A stretch of 64,000 bases of DNA from Manis javanica (taxonomy: Eukaryota; Chordata; Mammalia; Pholidota; Manidae). The stretch covers positions 9,501,001 to 9,565,000 of the forward strand of contig NC_133170.1 of NCBI RefSeq assembly GCF_040802235.1. The letters are read 5' to 3'. The position numbers and the translations under genes are program-made. The first letter of the stretch is position 1; each line of letters starts with the position of its first letter. The notes beneath the pieces were generated by a model. That model saw nothing but the letters and a program-made list of their open reading frames with translations, searched no databases and was not told the DNA's origin. Positions 1-13,887 of this stretch are shown here, one piece after another.

Positions 1-434
<434 letters not shown>

Positions 435-569
435 CTAGATGAACGTATTTTGAAAAAATGATTGTAACACATTACACATGTTTCAAGCTTACCTCTTGCA
501 ACTGTCCATCCAGTTGCTCAAGGAGGAACTACCGGACCCTATCTGCCCAGTTGTCTGACCTCTTCCTCA

Positions 570-1625
570 CCTGCATGACCTCTTCCTCCAGGACACCTCA
601 GCCACCCGCGGTAATCTTCTTGCCCTTCTACTGAACCCCTTATCTACAATCTCAACTTGAAGGAACTCTGTTTCTGATACCCACTTTCATCCTTACAGGC
701 CTCTTATTCTTGTACTTACCTTCATTCTATGGGCCCCACCACTTTTCTGTTATTCTCCTTATAACCTTGTTTCTCTCCCTACCCAGCATAGACTCCAATA
801 TGGTCACTCTTCCCAGAATCCTTTACTCCCTTGGTCTCTCCCTTCACTTCTCGCCCCCCAGCCTAGGGGGCCTCACAGAAAATCCTGTGGGCTCTTCCAT
901 TAACACGCCAACTTAATCTGTTTGACTTTTCTTCAGCTTTACTGTCGTAACCTAGTATAAGCCACTGTCACATCCTGGCTGGAACTGCTACACAGTCTCG
1001 TAACTGGCCTCCCTGCTTCAACTCTTATTTCTCCTATCAGCAAGCAAAGGGATTAATGCATCTTTGTAAAACATCAATCAGACGTGTCACTCCCCTGAAT
1101 AAACAAAATAGTGTCTTCCCACTGCATTTAGACTAAAACCCAAACTCTCTATCTTGGCCTTCAAAACACTACATCTGGTCCCTGCTTCTCTCTCCCACTT
1201 CATCTCTAACCACTCTTTCCCTCACTTGATTCTAGTCAAAATGCCTCTTTCTCTTCTTCGGACAGGCCATTATTCTTGCCTTAGGGCCTCTGCATTTGCC
1301 ACCTGGATCTTTATTCTACGAGACCTTTGTATGTCATTCTTTCTCATTATTCAGGGTCACATCAAATACTCCCTTCTCAGAGAAATGTTCCCTGATCTAA
1401 TTCTTCTTCCTAAACCCGTATCACCTGCATCACTTTTTTCTTTTGTAAAAATGTTCTTCATAGTACTTATCAATCATGTCTCTGTGAAATAGCTGTCTGC
1501 CCATTTTCCTTACTACTATAAAAGAACAAGGAGCAGGTCTGTCCTGTTAGGCACTGTATTCCCAGAGCCTAGAGCAGTATTTGGTACATCACAGGCACCC
1601 AATACATACTTGCTGAATGAATAAA
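570..1625 (+). mobile_element. LINE L2 3' portion
   Basis: The plus strand has the familiar L2 3' pattern: pyrimidine-rich stretches (TTGCCTTAGGGCCTCTGCAT, then a CTCAGAGAAATGTTCCCTGA match) ending in the tail block with 'cagagcctagagcagtatt' and 'caatacatacttgctgaatg'. Very diverged and without an open reading frame, so an ancient inactive copy. The left boundary is approximate. Confidence 0.7.
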
Positions 1626-2081
1626 GTAGAATTAAATGCAAGAAGGCAGTGAAAATTCAAGTGGGCCATACTTAAATAAAAATCAATATTCTATTGCTAT
1701 ATAAGCTTCAGGTGGGGACTAAAAGACTGAAATAAAGCATTAGGTACAAAAAGGTGCCATCTCCCTCCACACCCCCATTGTTGAGTCCTTCACTAGCATT
1801 TTCAGTTCAGGGTTTCAGAGAGTGTCTACATAGACTGGAAACACAGGTGAATGCATAAAATAACACTACTGATGCGTTTAGATTTATGGCCACTCCATGA
1901 ACTGCATTAAATCACAGGAAACATGGAGAGAGACCGGGAATATGAAATTGGATGATTATAGAATTTGGAAGTACATAAAATCAGCAAATTCTCAGGAGAC
2001 TGTTCTTAGTTGATATGTGATAGGTATTCAAGGTGCTGAGAACTGTCCTTTATTGCATTGAAGTCAGAAAAGAAGGTATTT

Positions 2082-2467
2082 TGCTTTGGACTGAATGTTT
2101 GTGGCCCCCACCCACCAAATTCCTATGGTGATGTCTTAGCCCCCAGTGCGACTGGATTTGCAGTGGGACCTCTAAGGAAGTGGTTGGGGTCACATGACAT
2201 TATAGGTTGGGGGCAGGGGCTAATGTCCTTATAAGAAGAGACCCAGGGAGCTCACACACTCACCGCACACCGAGGAAAGGCTATGTGAGGACTTAGCGAG
2301 AAGGCGGCCATCGCAAGCCAGAAGACAGCCCTCCTTAGAAACCAAAGCCCGCCAGAACCTTGATCTTGGACTTCCAGCCTCCAGAACTCTAAGAAAATTA
2401 ATTTCTGTCATTTAAGCCTCCCAAGTTCTGCGGTATTTTGTTATGGCAGCCTGGGAAGACTACCACA
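2082..2467 (+). mobile_element. Solitary MLT1-type (ERVL-MaLR) LTR
   Basis: 386 bases starting TG and ending CA, flanked by an exact 5-bp target duplication TATTT (2077-2081 and 2468-2472). Internal phrases match the MLT1 consensus as I know it: 'ggactgaatgtttgtg', 'cttataagaagagaccca', 'atgtgaggactta', 'ccagcctccagaactc' and a terminal 'tattttgttatggcagcc'. It is a recombined solo LTR without internal sequence, lying antisense to STK38L. Confidence 0.88.
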
Positions 2468-2576
2468 TATTTAGATAATACATTTGGAAGAAACTAACTA
2501 TTAAGAATTGAGAAATGAAATCGGCTATCAAAAAATTAGCTATCAAAGAAAGTTCTTTTTAAAAATTCCCATATTA

Positions 2577-2717
<141 letters not shown>

Positions 2718-2902
2718 CTAGAACGTAAAAATGTAAAAACTGATCATATAAATGTTAAAAAGTCACTACTATTATTTAGGAGCAAAAGATATGTTCCTTT
2801 AAAGAAAGCAGTGTGGCAATTTGCCATTGCTGGTATTTTAGCAATTGTATTAAAATTAAACTACTGATAGTTTAATAACAACAGATGTTTTAAACCATCT
2901 TA

Positions 2903-3067
<165 letters not shown>

Positions 3068-5650
3068 CTATTAAAAAAAGACAGTTTCAAAGGATGACCT
3101 CAAAATCAGATTGTTTCAAAAGAAGCCTATAGTATTAAAAATGAAATACATAAAAATGGGGGTAAAGAATCTTAAATATTACTAGTGTAATTACTGTTTA
3201 ATATTTGTTGCAATTTCATATTTCCAGGAAGTTGTGTGGTAACTACAGCTTACTTGCCAAAGTTGACTATTTATTAAACACGTTAAGAACAAAACAATCC
3301 AAAGAAAACATTAAAAAATGTTTAACAATTGATAAATCTTTATTCTTGAGGTGGACTGCATTAAATATTTCATTTTAAGTACTTCATCATATTCTTTCAT
3401 CTATATGCCTACTTAAAAAATGAAAATTTAACCTTAGGAAATGCTAACAGTATTCTGATACTGATTTTTACTGTCAAGAAATCTACTTTGCTTTAATTCC
3501 CTAATTTCCAAGACTGCTCTGTTACAACCACTGAGACTTATGACATCAAAATAACACAGCTTTGGTGTTCCATAGAGATACAGTTATGGTAGGATTTATT
3601 CTTGGTCAAATTTTAATGAACTGCTTTAGACTTGGAACACAACTTCCTGAAAATATACAACTGCAACAAAAATAATGATATGAATTCATTAAAATATTCA
3701 AGTCACTGTAATTTCATAATTTTTTCTCCAAAGATCACAAAAATAACTATGATTGATAAGAAACACTGTGAAATACCTGAAGGTTACATTTGGAATGGGC
3801 ATTGATTTCATTGTTCTAAACCTCATTTTTCCCCTCACCAAACAAATTCCTGTTTTTTGACATAGCTCCTAGTAGAGGTAACAGAGAGTGGGAAATAAAA
3901 TAGGTGAAAAAATTAAATCCCTGTTCATCCTCAACTGAATCCTACCAAACTTTCAGTGGTTCAGTTCTGAGAAGAGACGAGTCAAATGGCCTTAACAGCT
4001 CAGAAACACCGCTCCTAAATGCACCTCCAGGTATGACCACCAAGCAGTCTCCTCCTACCCTGTGACACCTGTTTTCAAAAAGGAAAGGTGAACTGTGGAC
4101 TAGAAATGTGTGAATATGTATCATCAATGCAATGGAATTCTGATACTTCCAACAAAGTTAATATAAGAGGATCCAATTATGAAAGTCTTCAACCTAAACA
4201 TCTTCAAACAGTTAAATGAGGTTATCCACTCTGGCACATCAATGGTGGGAACAGTGCAAACTACTTTCTTTGTTGTTCAAAAATTCCTTTTGAATAAGAA
4301 TTTAAAAAATTGAATTACTAGTAAAACTCAAAAAATAGCCCTTCAATTTTTAGCCAAGCCACATGGTGGCACTATAGTGCTGTCTTTGGAAGCAGTAAAG
4401 CCCTTTTTAAAATTACATAAACGAACAGATGAAAGAATTTTGAGAGGCGTTCTGGATTTCTGACATGGATTACGATAACAGACTACAGTTGGGTGTGGTT
4501 TCAGAAACCTGTCTAATCTGAAAGGAAAACAGGACATCATTACAGTTCCATAAATTATGTTCAAAATCAAAAGATGGAGGAGAGGCAACTAAAGAAAATT
4601 ATGTTCATTAATATCTGATTGACTGTGTAATGCAGCCAGTGAACAATGCTTATGTGGTCTGGGGACAGGTAGTGGCCAAAAGGGAGAATCGCAAGCATAT
4701 GGAATATACAATCTTAGAGAAACGGGAAATCGCCTGTAACACTGTTAACATTACTTTTGAAAAACCTGTGACATTAGTCTTAAAAGCCCATGTTATAGAA
4801 CAGAGGTACCTGAAGCAAGAAAACCCATTTAAAAAAAGAAATGTGGTTATGTCCGCTCACGACTTATGTACATCAAGTCACCCAGAAAAACAGAGAACAC
4901 TCTAGTGCTGACCATTCCTTCTTCCCCAAAGGCGACAAGAAAAATCTGAATGGGCTTAACATTTTGTGGCTCACTTTTACAGTTTAAATTTGCCTATTTT
5001 GGTTTTCCATTAGAGTAAATAATATTCCCTGTTTGGTGGGATTTTCTTAAGAGAGATGAAGCCAGAAATGTATCATTTTCTTCCTTCTTCCATTCCTTTT
5101 TAAATTGGAACTCCTCCAACCCTCAGTCTGGAGGTGCTCCGTTTCTGCGTGAAAGTGCGCAGAGGTTCTGAGGTGTGGAGGGCCCAGCTGACACCTTCAT
5201 CTCAAGCTTTTCATGGCTACAGTACAGGCGTCAGCTTTTCCAAGTAACTTACACAAAGTATTTCACAAGTAGTTTTATACTACAAAGAGTTAAGGGTGAA
5301 AGCTAGTTTCCATTAAAAATGATATTTGTATTTTTACAAAACAATTCTCCTTTGAAAAATCCACCCCTCATAAAGATAGTTTCAACAAACGTATTTTATA
5401 TTGAGAGGATATATCTATTCCATAGAATTTTGACACAATGTAGGATCTTGCCTAGGGCCTAACAATAAGCATTTGTGGAACTAAAATAACTTTACAGAAA
5501 AATTTTAGAAGTTTCATAAGTAGTTATTCTATTATTAGTATTATAATACCACTGACTATTTTTAGCGGTAAAATCATGAAACATTTCCTGTAAGTTATTT
5601 AGATGAATTAAAGAAACCAGCTCTAAATGTAGCGGTACTTCCTGGTGTAG

Positions 5651-5950
5651 ACCAGAGGTTGCAAACCAGATGCTACAGACTGTATTCAACCTACGGATGC
5701 ACTTGGTTTGGCCTCCACATTTAAATTATTTGCTGCTATCTCAAAAAGCAGGGCATTTTATATCCAACTCCAGATTTCCGGCTTCTCTTGAAAAACAGGA
5801 ACTTGGCCATACAGGGCAACTGGCTGCCCCTGTTCGATGGGCGGCAGCTCTCTGACTTGTCACGGTCTCCACACGGTGCCGGTCACTGGATGACGTGTGT
5901 GCCTGGGCTGTGCCTTCGTGTTCTTTCAGTAAAGTGAAAAGTGGTATGTC
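5651..5950 (+). repeat. Unidentified dispersed repeat, copy 1
   Basis: The stretch opening 'ccagaggttgcaaaccagatg', followed by a 'ttggtttggcctccac' phrase, resembles the start of 21285-21590. The shared order of motifs (gene-desert opening, ATTT-rich middle, then a GC-richer tail with GGGCAACTGGCTGCCCC here) suggests two old copies of one family. I cannot name the family. Confidence 0.35.
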
Positions 5951-6583
5951 TTCATCAGCAAATAAATTTTATCAGCAAATATTTTAGAAATAGCAAAAAA
6001 AAGAATCTGTTTCTTCATGGAAGTGAAAAAAATATTCATGTGAGTTGAATGTGCACACAAAGTATGTTGGATCGAAAGAATATGTCATGAAACCCATCTG
6101 GCCAGCTTCTCTCACTCCTGTCACCTGGCGTGACCCTTGGGCATCTGTTTTTTTAATCTCTCCTCCAGATTTCAGATGAAGATCTCATGCTTAAGATTTC
6201 TACTTCAATATAATGATGTATAATGTACATCAATAAAGTTACAAGATTCTTAAGAAATTTATTAATACTAATGATAAATGAAGATGTGCTCAGCTTTATT
6301 TTTTCTATGTAGATTATAATACATATCTAAATCCTTATCTTTCTCACTTAAAACTTAAAGAACATATAAATGAAATGAGTTTTAAAAATATTTATTATAA
6401 CAGTGTTACAGAAAAAACTGGAGAGTTTTCTAGATTGAGTCAACTGATTAATAAAGTGGCCATCTTTGGTATAAATCATAAGTATTTTGTTATTTGATTT
6501 AAACTCTGCAAATATAAAAATAGAGGTACAGTCCTAGGAAAGGTACAAGGAAGATTAGATAATGATTTGATTTCAAATCATCA

Positions 6584-6602
6584 TTTGGAAGACTACTTTT
6601 TT
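6584..6602. repeat. Target-site duplication of the 6.6-10.1 kb L1 (left copy)
   Basis: TTTGGAAGACTACTTTTT occurs here and again at about 10065-10083 on the far side of the L1. The T-rich end next to the element fits an L1 endonuclease nick at TTTT/AA. Confidence 0.85.
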
Positions 6603-9600
6603 TTTTAATGGCAAATTTTTTTAAAATTTTGTTATCCTTAATATAAAATCACATGGTCAACATTGTGGTTACTAGATTTCCCTCCACATACCCCTTTACA
6701 GTCACTGTCCATCAGTGTAGTAAGAAGCTATAGTCACCACTGTCTTCTCTGTGCTATACTACCTTCCCCGTGCACCCCCACCTACGTTATGTGTGGTTAT
6801 CATAATGCCCCTTATTCCCCTTCCCCCTCCTTTCCCACCTACCCTTCCCAGTCCCTTTCCCTTTGGTAACTGTTAGTCCATTCTTGGGTTCTGTGAGGCT
6901 GCTGCTATTTTGTTCCTTCAGTTTTTGCTTTGTTCTTATACTCCACAGATGAGTGAAATCATTTGGTACTTGTCTTTCTCTGCCTGGCTTATTTCACTGA
7001 GCATAATACCCTCTAGCTCCATCCATGTTGTTGCAAATGGTGGGATTTGTTTTCTTCTTATGGCTGAATAATATTCCATTGTGTATATGTGCCATGTCTT
7101 CTTTATCCATTCATCTACTGATGGACACTTAGGTTGCTTCTATATCTTGGCTCTTGTAAACAGTGCTGCGATAAACATAGGGGTGCATCTGTCTTTTTAA
7201 AACTGGGATCCTACATTCTTAGGGTAAATTCCTAGGAGTGGAATTCCTGGATCAAATAGTATTTCTAATTTTAGTTTTTTGAGGAACCTCCATACTGCTT
7301 TCCACAATGGTTGAACTATTTTACATTCTCACCAGCAGTGTAGGAGGGTTCCCCTTTCTCCACATCCCTGACAGCATTTGTTGTTCCTTGTCTTTTCTAT
7401 GTTGGCCATCCTAACTGGTGTGAGGTGATATCTCATTGCGGTTTTAATTTGCATTTCCCTGATAATTAGTGATGTGGAGCATCTTTCCATGTGCCTGTTG
7501 GCCATCTGAATTTCTTCTTTAGAGAAGTGTCTGTTCATATCCTCCGCCTATTTTGTAATAGGGTTATTTGCTTTTTGGGTGTTGAGGTGTGTGAGTTCTT
7601 TATATATTTTGGATGTTAACCCCCTGTTGGATGTCATTTACAAATATATTCTCCCATACCATAGGATGCCTTTTTGTTCTGTTGATGGTGTCTTTTGCTG
7701 TACAGAAGCTTGTTAGCATGATGTAGTCCCATTTGTTCATTTTTTATTTTGTTTCCCTTGCCCAAGGAGATGCGTTCAGGAAAAAGTTGCTCATGTTTAT
7801 ATTCAAGAGACTTTTGCCTATATTTTCTTCTAAGAGTTTTATGGTTTCATGACTTACATTCAGGTCTTTGATCCATTTTGAGTTTAATTTTGTGTATGGG
7901 GTTAGACAGTGATCCAGTTTTATTCTCTTGCATGTCGCTGTCCAGTTTTGCCAACACCAGTTGTTGAAGAGGCTGTCATTTCCCCGTTGTAAATCCATGG
8001 CTCCTTTATCATATATTAATTGACCATATATGCTTGGGCTTATATCTGGGCTCTCTAGTCTGTTCCATTGGTCTATGGATCTATTCTTGTGCCAGTACCA
8101 AATTGTCATGATTACTGTGGCTTTGTAGTAGAGCTTGAAGTGGGGGAGCACAATACCCCCTGCTTTATTCTTCCTTCTCAGGATTGCTTTGACTATTTGG
8201 GGTCTTTTTGGTTCCATCTAAACTTTAGAACTATTTGCTCTAGTTCATTGAAGAATACTGTTGGTATTTTGATAGGATTGCACTGTATCTGCAGATTGTT
8301 TTGGGCAGGATGGCCATTTTGACAATATTAATTCTTCCTATCCATGAGCATGGGATTGTGTTTCCATTTATTGGTACCTTCTTTAATTACTCATGAGTGT
8401 CTTATAGTTTACATAGTATAGGTCTTTCACTTCCTTGGTTAGGTTTATTCCTAGGTATTTTATTCTTTTTGATGCAATTGAATGGAATTGTTTTCCTGAT
8501 TTCTCTTTCTGCTAGCTCATCTTTAGTGTATAGGAAAGCCGCAGATTTCTGTGTATTCATTTTGTATCCTGCAACTTTGCTGAATTCAGATATTAGATCT
8601 AATAGTTTTGGAGTGGATTCTTTTAGGGTTTTTTATGTACAATAACATGTCATCTGTAAACAGGGACAGTTTGCCTTCTTCCTTACCAATCTGGATGTCT
8701 TTTATTTCTTTGTGTTGTCTGATTGCCAGGGCTAGGACCTCCAGTACTATGTTGAATAAAAGTGGGGAGAGTGGTCATCCTTGTCTTGTTCCTGATCTTA
8801 GAGGAAAAGCTTCAGCTTCTCACTGTCAAGTATGATGTTGGCTGTGGGTTTGTCCTATATGGCCTTTATTTTGTTGAGGTACTTGCCCTCTATACCCATT
8901 TTGTTCAGAGTTTTTATCATGAATGGATGTTGAATTTTGTCAAATGCTTTTTCAGCATCTATGGAGATGATCATGTAGTTTCTGTCCTTCTTTTTGTTGA
9001 TATGGTGGATGATGTTGATGGATTTTCAAATGTTCTACTATCCTTGCATCCCTGGAATAAATCCTACTTGATTATGATGGATGATCTTTTTGATGTATTT
9101 TTGAATTTGGTTTGCTGATATTTTGCTGAGTATTTTTGCATCTAAGTTCTTTTTTTGTGGTGTCTGCCTGGTTTTGGTATTAGAGTGATGCTGGCTTGTA
9201 GAATGGGTTTGGGAGTATTCCCTCCTCTTCTACTTTTTGGAAAACTTTAAGGAGAATGGGTATTAGGTCTTCACTAAATGTTTGATAAAATTCAGCAGTG
9301 AAACCATCTGGTCCAGGGGTTTTGTTCTTAGGTAGTTTTTTGATTACCAATTCAATTTCCTTGCTGGTAATTGGTCTATTCAGATTTTCTGCTTCCTTCT
9401 GGGTCAGCCTTGGAAGGTTGTATTTTTCTAGAAAGTTGTCCATTTATTCTAGGTTATCCAGTTTGTTAGCATATAATTTTTCATAGTATTCTCTCATAAT
9501 TCTTTGTATTTTTGTGGTCCCAGTAGTGATTTTTCCTTTCTCATTTCTGATTCTGTTTATGTGTGTAGACTCTTTTTTTTTTCTTGGTAACTCTGGCTAG

Positions 9601-10065
9601 GGGTTTATCTATTGTGTTTATTTTCTCAAAGTACCAGCTCCTGCTTTCATCGATTCTTTCTATTGTTTTATTCTTCTCAATTTTATTTATTTCTGCTCTA
9701 ATCTGTATTATGTCCCTCCTTCTACTGACTCTGGGCCTCACTTGTTCTTCATTTTCTAGTTTCGTTAATTGTGAGTTTAGACTGTTCATATGGGATTGTT
9801 CTTCTTTCCTGAAGTAGGCCTGTATTGCAATATACTTCCCTCTTAGCACGGCCTTTGCTTTGTCACACAGATTTTACAGTGTTGAACTGTTGTTGTCATT
9901 TGTCTCCATATATTGCTTGATCTCTATTTTTATTTGGTCATTGATCCATTAATTGTTTAGCAGCATGTTACTAAACCTCCATGTGTTTGTGTTTCTTTGT
10001 GTAATTTATTTATAATTTCATACCTTTGTGGTCTGAGAAGCTGGTTGGTACAATTTCAATCTTTT
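6603..10065 (-). mobile_element. 5'-truncated L1 (ORF2 part plus 3' UTR)
   Basis: 3.5 kb L1 in the same orientation as STK38L. Minus-strand peptides match L1 ORF2p in order: the segment between endonuclease and RT with YIAIQAYFRKEEQ (9541-9849), the RT start with [16 protein letters not shown] (9180-9443), the RT/C-terminal region (7744-8217) and the C-terminal segment with [15 protein letters not shown] (7329-7538). These lie in broken frames, so it cannot encode an active protein. The 3' UTR and A-rich end are at about 6603-6880. The flanks repeat TTTGGAAGACTACTTTTT (from 6584 on the left and about 10065 on the right), a target-site duplication. Frames are well preserved over long stretches, so the insertion is fairly young. 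Confidence 0.93.
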
Positions 10066-10479
10066 TGGAAGACTACTTTTTAAATACAGAAATTGTTTCC
10101 TTATCACTGAAAACTATTAAGGTAATTTTCTAGGTCGTGTCTCCCTGTTGCCTAAGTAAACTGTTCAAGCCTAGTTTTCAATTATGTGCTGTCAATTCAC
10201 TTTGCTATTTCCTTCACTGAACCCTTTATAGTTCCCTATTGTGTGTATATATTCATTATTATGTACATACTTCTTAACTGTAATGTAAATTTTACCTATT
10301 CTTTAAAGATTCAAATAAATAATTGTTACCTTTTCCATGAAATCTTTTCTGATCTCCTGAATTGGGGGGAAAAACTCTATCTTCAAAGTTTACCACATTC
10401 TATCATGTGTACATACTTTTACACACACACATGTAATCTCTCCTTCTAAACTATAAACTCCTTGAAGAAAAGATCCATT

Positions 10480-11130
10480 GTTCATGTATTTGCCGAGTAT
10501 TTATTCTAGCCTTCTGCCAGCTCTGGAGATGTGATGCTGATTAAGACATTATGGAGTTTCTACTCTGGGAAGATGATATTTTAAAGTTACACAGGGACAG
10601 GAATAATGCTAATGTACAATAAAGTTGGAGAACCTCAAGTGATTGGGAAACATTTCCGAGTGGAAGCAATGCCTATGGTGAAACGTAAAACTTCCTCTAG
10701 AATAATGGAAGTCGGGCAGGAATAGGGGAGTTCCAAGCACAGCAACAGCTTGTGAAAAGGTCCAGAGGCAAGATAATGTAAATGAAAGTAATTCAATATT
10801 GTTGGTCAGCATGGGGCGGGGGGGGGAGGGGTGAGAAGAGATGAGGCCAGAGAAAAAGAAGCAGAGGCCAAATTGTAAAGGGTCTTGTACTCCAACGTTA
10901 ATGAGTTTGCCCTTATCCTGAGAGTGCTCAAAAGAGTGACATGACCAAACCTGTTTTTAGACATATAACTCTGATTGGCATGTGCAGAAAAATTGGAGGA
11001 AGGAGTGGGGCCTAGCCTGGAGGAGGAAAGACCAGCTGTGGGCAGTTATTCTTCAGGTGAAATATACAGTAGTTTAAACAGGCTGGTGGCACTGCACTAG
11101 AGAGCCGGAGAGTTCTAAGAAATATTTAGG
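10480..11130 (+). repeat. Ancient purine-rich interspersed repeat
   Basis: The plus strand carries phrases of an old mammalian repeat: 'tgtgaaaaggtccagaggca', 'gagatgaggccagagaaa', 'aaattgtaaagggtcttgta', 'gagtgacatgaccaaacctg'. Similar content recurs at about 20770-21110 and 50330-50860. I recognise the pattern but not the family name with certainty. No coding potential. Confidence 0.5.
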
Positions 11131-11374
11131 AAAAACTTGTGAGAAGGTTTGGCATTTGACTGTTTCATCTTGGAGCCCTCTTATCTTGTTCCACACACCC
11201 ACAATCCTGTAGATACTGTTCACTGAAAAAAAAGCTGCCTCTTTTTAAAGATATCCATCATAGTAACAAAGTAAGAAACCCGTATTTAACAATGAGATGA
11301 ACATTATCTAGGTTATAAAGTCATCTGATAGGAATAAATGCAAAAGTCACTGGGATTGCCTTTGTACAGCAATC

Positions 11375-11600
11375 ATTTTTCCCCTAGCTTTGTTGAAATA
11401 TAATTGACATACAACACTGTATCAATTTAAGGTATACAAGTGACGGTCTGATATACACACATTGTGAAATGATTACAGTAAGGTTAACATATCCATTGCC
11501 TCACATTACCACTATTTTTTGTAGTGAGAACATGTAAGGTCCACTCTTAGCAACTTTCAAGTACATAACACAGTACTGTTAACTGATCACACTCACATTA
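11375..11600 (-). mobile_element. L1 3'-UTR fragment abutting exon 3
   Basis: Plus-strand text 'gttgaaatataattgacata' through 'gtactgttaactgatcacac' is the reverse complement of an old L1 3' UTR (L1MA/L1MB type). L1 sense therefore lies on the minus strand, as for STK38L. Similarity appears to continue to 'acattac' at 11596-11601, right up to the splice donor of exon 3. A homologous segment is at about 24880-25060. Confidence 0.75.
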
Positions 11601-11601
11601 C

Positions 11602-11653
11602 CTCTTCATCCGCTAATCCTTCTTCTTCCATGGCCACTTCTAATTTCTTCTGC
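11602..11653 (-). CDS. STK38L: STK38L exon 3: N-terminal regulatory helix
   Basis: A 52-base exon: acceptor TTTGAAAAG|GCAG, donor GAAGAG|GTAATG. Its first G completes Arg45, and the following 17 codons encode residues 46-62, beginning QKKLEVAMEEEG. This highly charged helical stretch continues the MOB/S100B-binding N-terminal domain of NDR2. The sequence downstream of the donor is an L1 3'-UTR fragment that begins essentially at the splice site. The short length and the in-phase join to exons 2 and 4 support the call. Confidence 0.95.
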
Positions 11654-13414
11654 CTTTTCAAAGAAAAATATTTTAAACTTTAAATACATTCCTAACTATT
11701 CCCATTTAAGAATTGTACATTTATTCATGTTTACCACTTTGGTTTGCTGTGCTAAAAAAAAAATCTTTCAAGTTGATTCAAAATAATCATTAAGAATAAT
11801 ATTCTTCCTCAAAATATAAACCCAACCCAGATTTAGCTTTCTCATACTGGCCAGATAAAAAATTTACTTCTAAAGCCACCCAGTGAATTGTTAGCCAAAG
11901 TGACTAATGTTCTAATAAGAAAACTCTCTGTTATCTAATGTCAGACAACCAAAATCATAAACATTTATCAATGTGTATGTTAGAAGTATATAAAGCTAAC
12001 TTACAGGGACTAAAAGTATAATTTTTAAGGTGGATGTCCCTGTTTGAATCCTGATTTCAACATTTAAATATAGCATGAGCTTGTCTAAGCCCTTCAGCTA
12101 AAGTCTAAAATTGATTTCCAAACTAATCAAGGAAAGATGTTCAATGCAACTCAGTGTATTGTATCCTATCATAATTGTTTGAAAATCAGAAAGTCATATA
12201 CTTATATAAAAAATACTCCATGAACTACCAGGACATTTGCTTTTCTAGGGATAGCCAAATTCATTACTTTAAATTTATTACTTTAAATAGCACCCTTGAA
12301 GCTAGTTAAGCTAATAAGCATTGCAGGAGTGGGGAGGAGGGTGGTAGGGCCAGGACAGAGGAAATAACTAGTAACTAAAGATGGTTGATACAGATTTCCA
12401 AGTGCGTATTAAGTGCTGTATTGCTATTGTATTGGTTTTTCCTAAAGATAAACCTGAGACATCTCTTCCTAATTAGTTTTGGAGTGTGTCAGAGAAAGAC
12501 TAACTTCCCAGGGTTTAACCCACATGGGTATAAAGGTTGACTGAAACCATCATACAGTATGTCCAAAGGTAAGTTCTTTCCAAACCCATTATTAGGATCA
12601 CTTCTCTTCACTTCTTACTGAAAACTGATAGCAAAGCACCGAGATTATTCATAAATCAGCACCCCAATGGAAAAGATGAGACCTAAGACTTTTCTGCACC
12701 CACTTCCTGTGCACTTGTAATAGGCACCTCTGTGCACGTCACACTGATGGTCTTTTCTTCACCACTTTTACCACTAAGCCCAGCCTTTGGAGTGTAATGA
12801 GCCCCTAATATCTATCAGCTCTGCACTTTGGGCCACTGCAGAGCTGCTTCTTGAATGAGTCTGAATTTCCTCCTTCGCAGGAAGAATCCCAAGTGTAAGC
12901 GGACCGTTAATCTGGGACAGAGTAGCAGCCCCTTTATTCCTGTCAGATCTCCAGCGCCCCCTTCCGTCAGTCCTTGCCAAGACCGACACTTCCTGAACTC
13001 ATCCTCCGTCCTGGGGAGGGAGGCAGTAACCTCCATCCATTTCTGCTATATTTAAATGGGAAGGCCTATGATTTCTCTTGTACCTATTTTAAAAAACAGC
13101 TCTCCTCCAAAAATGGCCTGACATTTTGTTTTGATTCGTACTTTCTTTGGCTTATGTGTTTATCCAACTAGTGACACCTTGAAGTATAGGCTTTTAGAAA
13201 ACATGAGCTGGTTTAATATAACTTCCATGGCACTGCCAAGCTGAGACGGTTTTTGTTTTTGTTTTGTTTTTAAATAACAGCAGATACTTTTATTCTTATT
13301 TTCCTGTTTGGAAATAGAGGGCAAAACTGGATTACCTTAACGTTTCACCAAGAGAAGACAATGAACCTTTAAAATTCCAATGAATAATTTAAAAAATATA
13401 TACATATTTCTCAT

Positions 13415-13460
13415 ATATATATATATATATATATTTCATTAAATTTATATAGATATATAT
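13415..13460. repeat. (AT)n microsatellite
   Basis: About ten consecutive TA dinucleotides followed by degenerate AT-rich sequence including a second TATATAT run. Confidence 0.9.
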
Positions 13461-13850
13461 GACTTTCATTAAGTTTACAATTAGTATAATTACTTATATT
13501 TTTGGATTTATTTCTAATTTACTATGTGGTTTCTATTTGTACCTACTTTTTGGTATTTCAGTTTTTCTTTTCCCCTTGCCTTCCTTTGAACTGATTTTTC
13601 CCCTCATTCCATTTTTTCCTTCCTTCTTTTATTCTTTTAATGGCTACCTTAGAAATTACAACATGTAAACTTAATTTGTCAAAATCTGGAATTAATCAGT
13701 CTTTATATCCCCTTCTCTTATGTTGTATTGCTACCCTTAAAGAAACAAAGACCTCTAAGAACACTTTAATTCTACTTACTTCCCTCCTGACTGATAGTCT
13801 ACTGTTGGAAAACATTTTAATTCTATTTTTTTAAATGCATAAAACATTAT

Positions 13851-13852
13851 CA

Positions 13853-13887
<35 letters not shown>

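Larger units (their letters stand above)
3068..11601 (-). other. STK38L: STK38L intron 3
   Basis: 8.5 kb intron. It contains the truncated L1 at about 6603-10065, a purine-rich old repeat at about 10480-11130 and an L1 3' end at about 11375-11600. 3.1-5.6 kb is AT-rich with nothing recognised; 5651-5950 is similar to 21285-21590. Confidence 0.85.

Noticed and set aside
4630..4905. 91-codon plus-strand frame in intron 3
   Set aside because: No homology recognised, no splice signals, antisense to STK38L in AT-rich DNA.
7744..8217. 157-codon frame taken as a possible gene
   Set aside because: It is a piece of L1 ORF2 inside the truncated L1 and is explained by that element.
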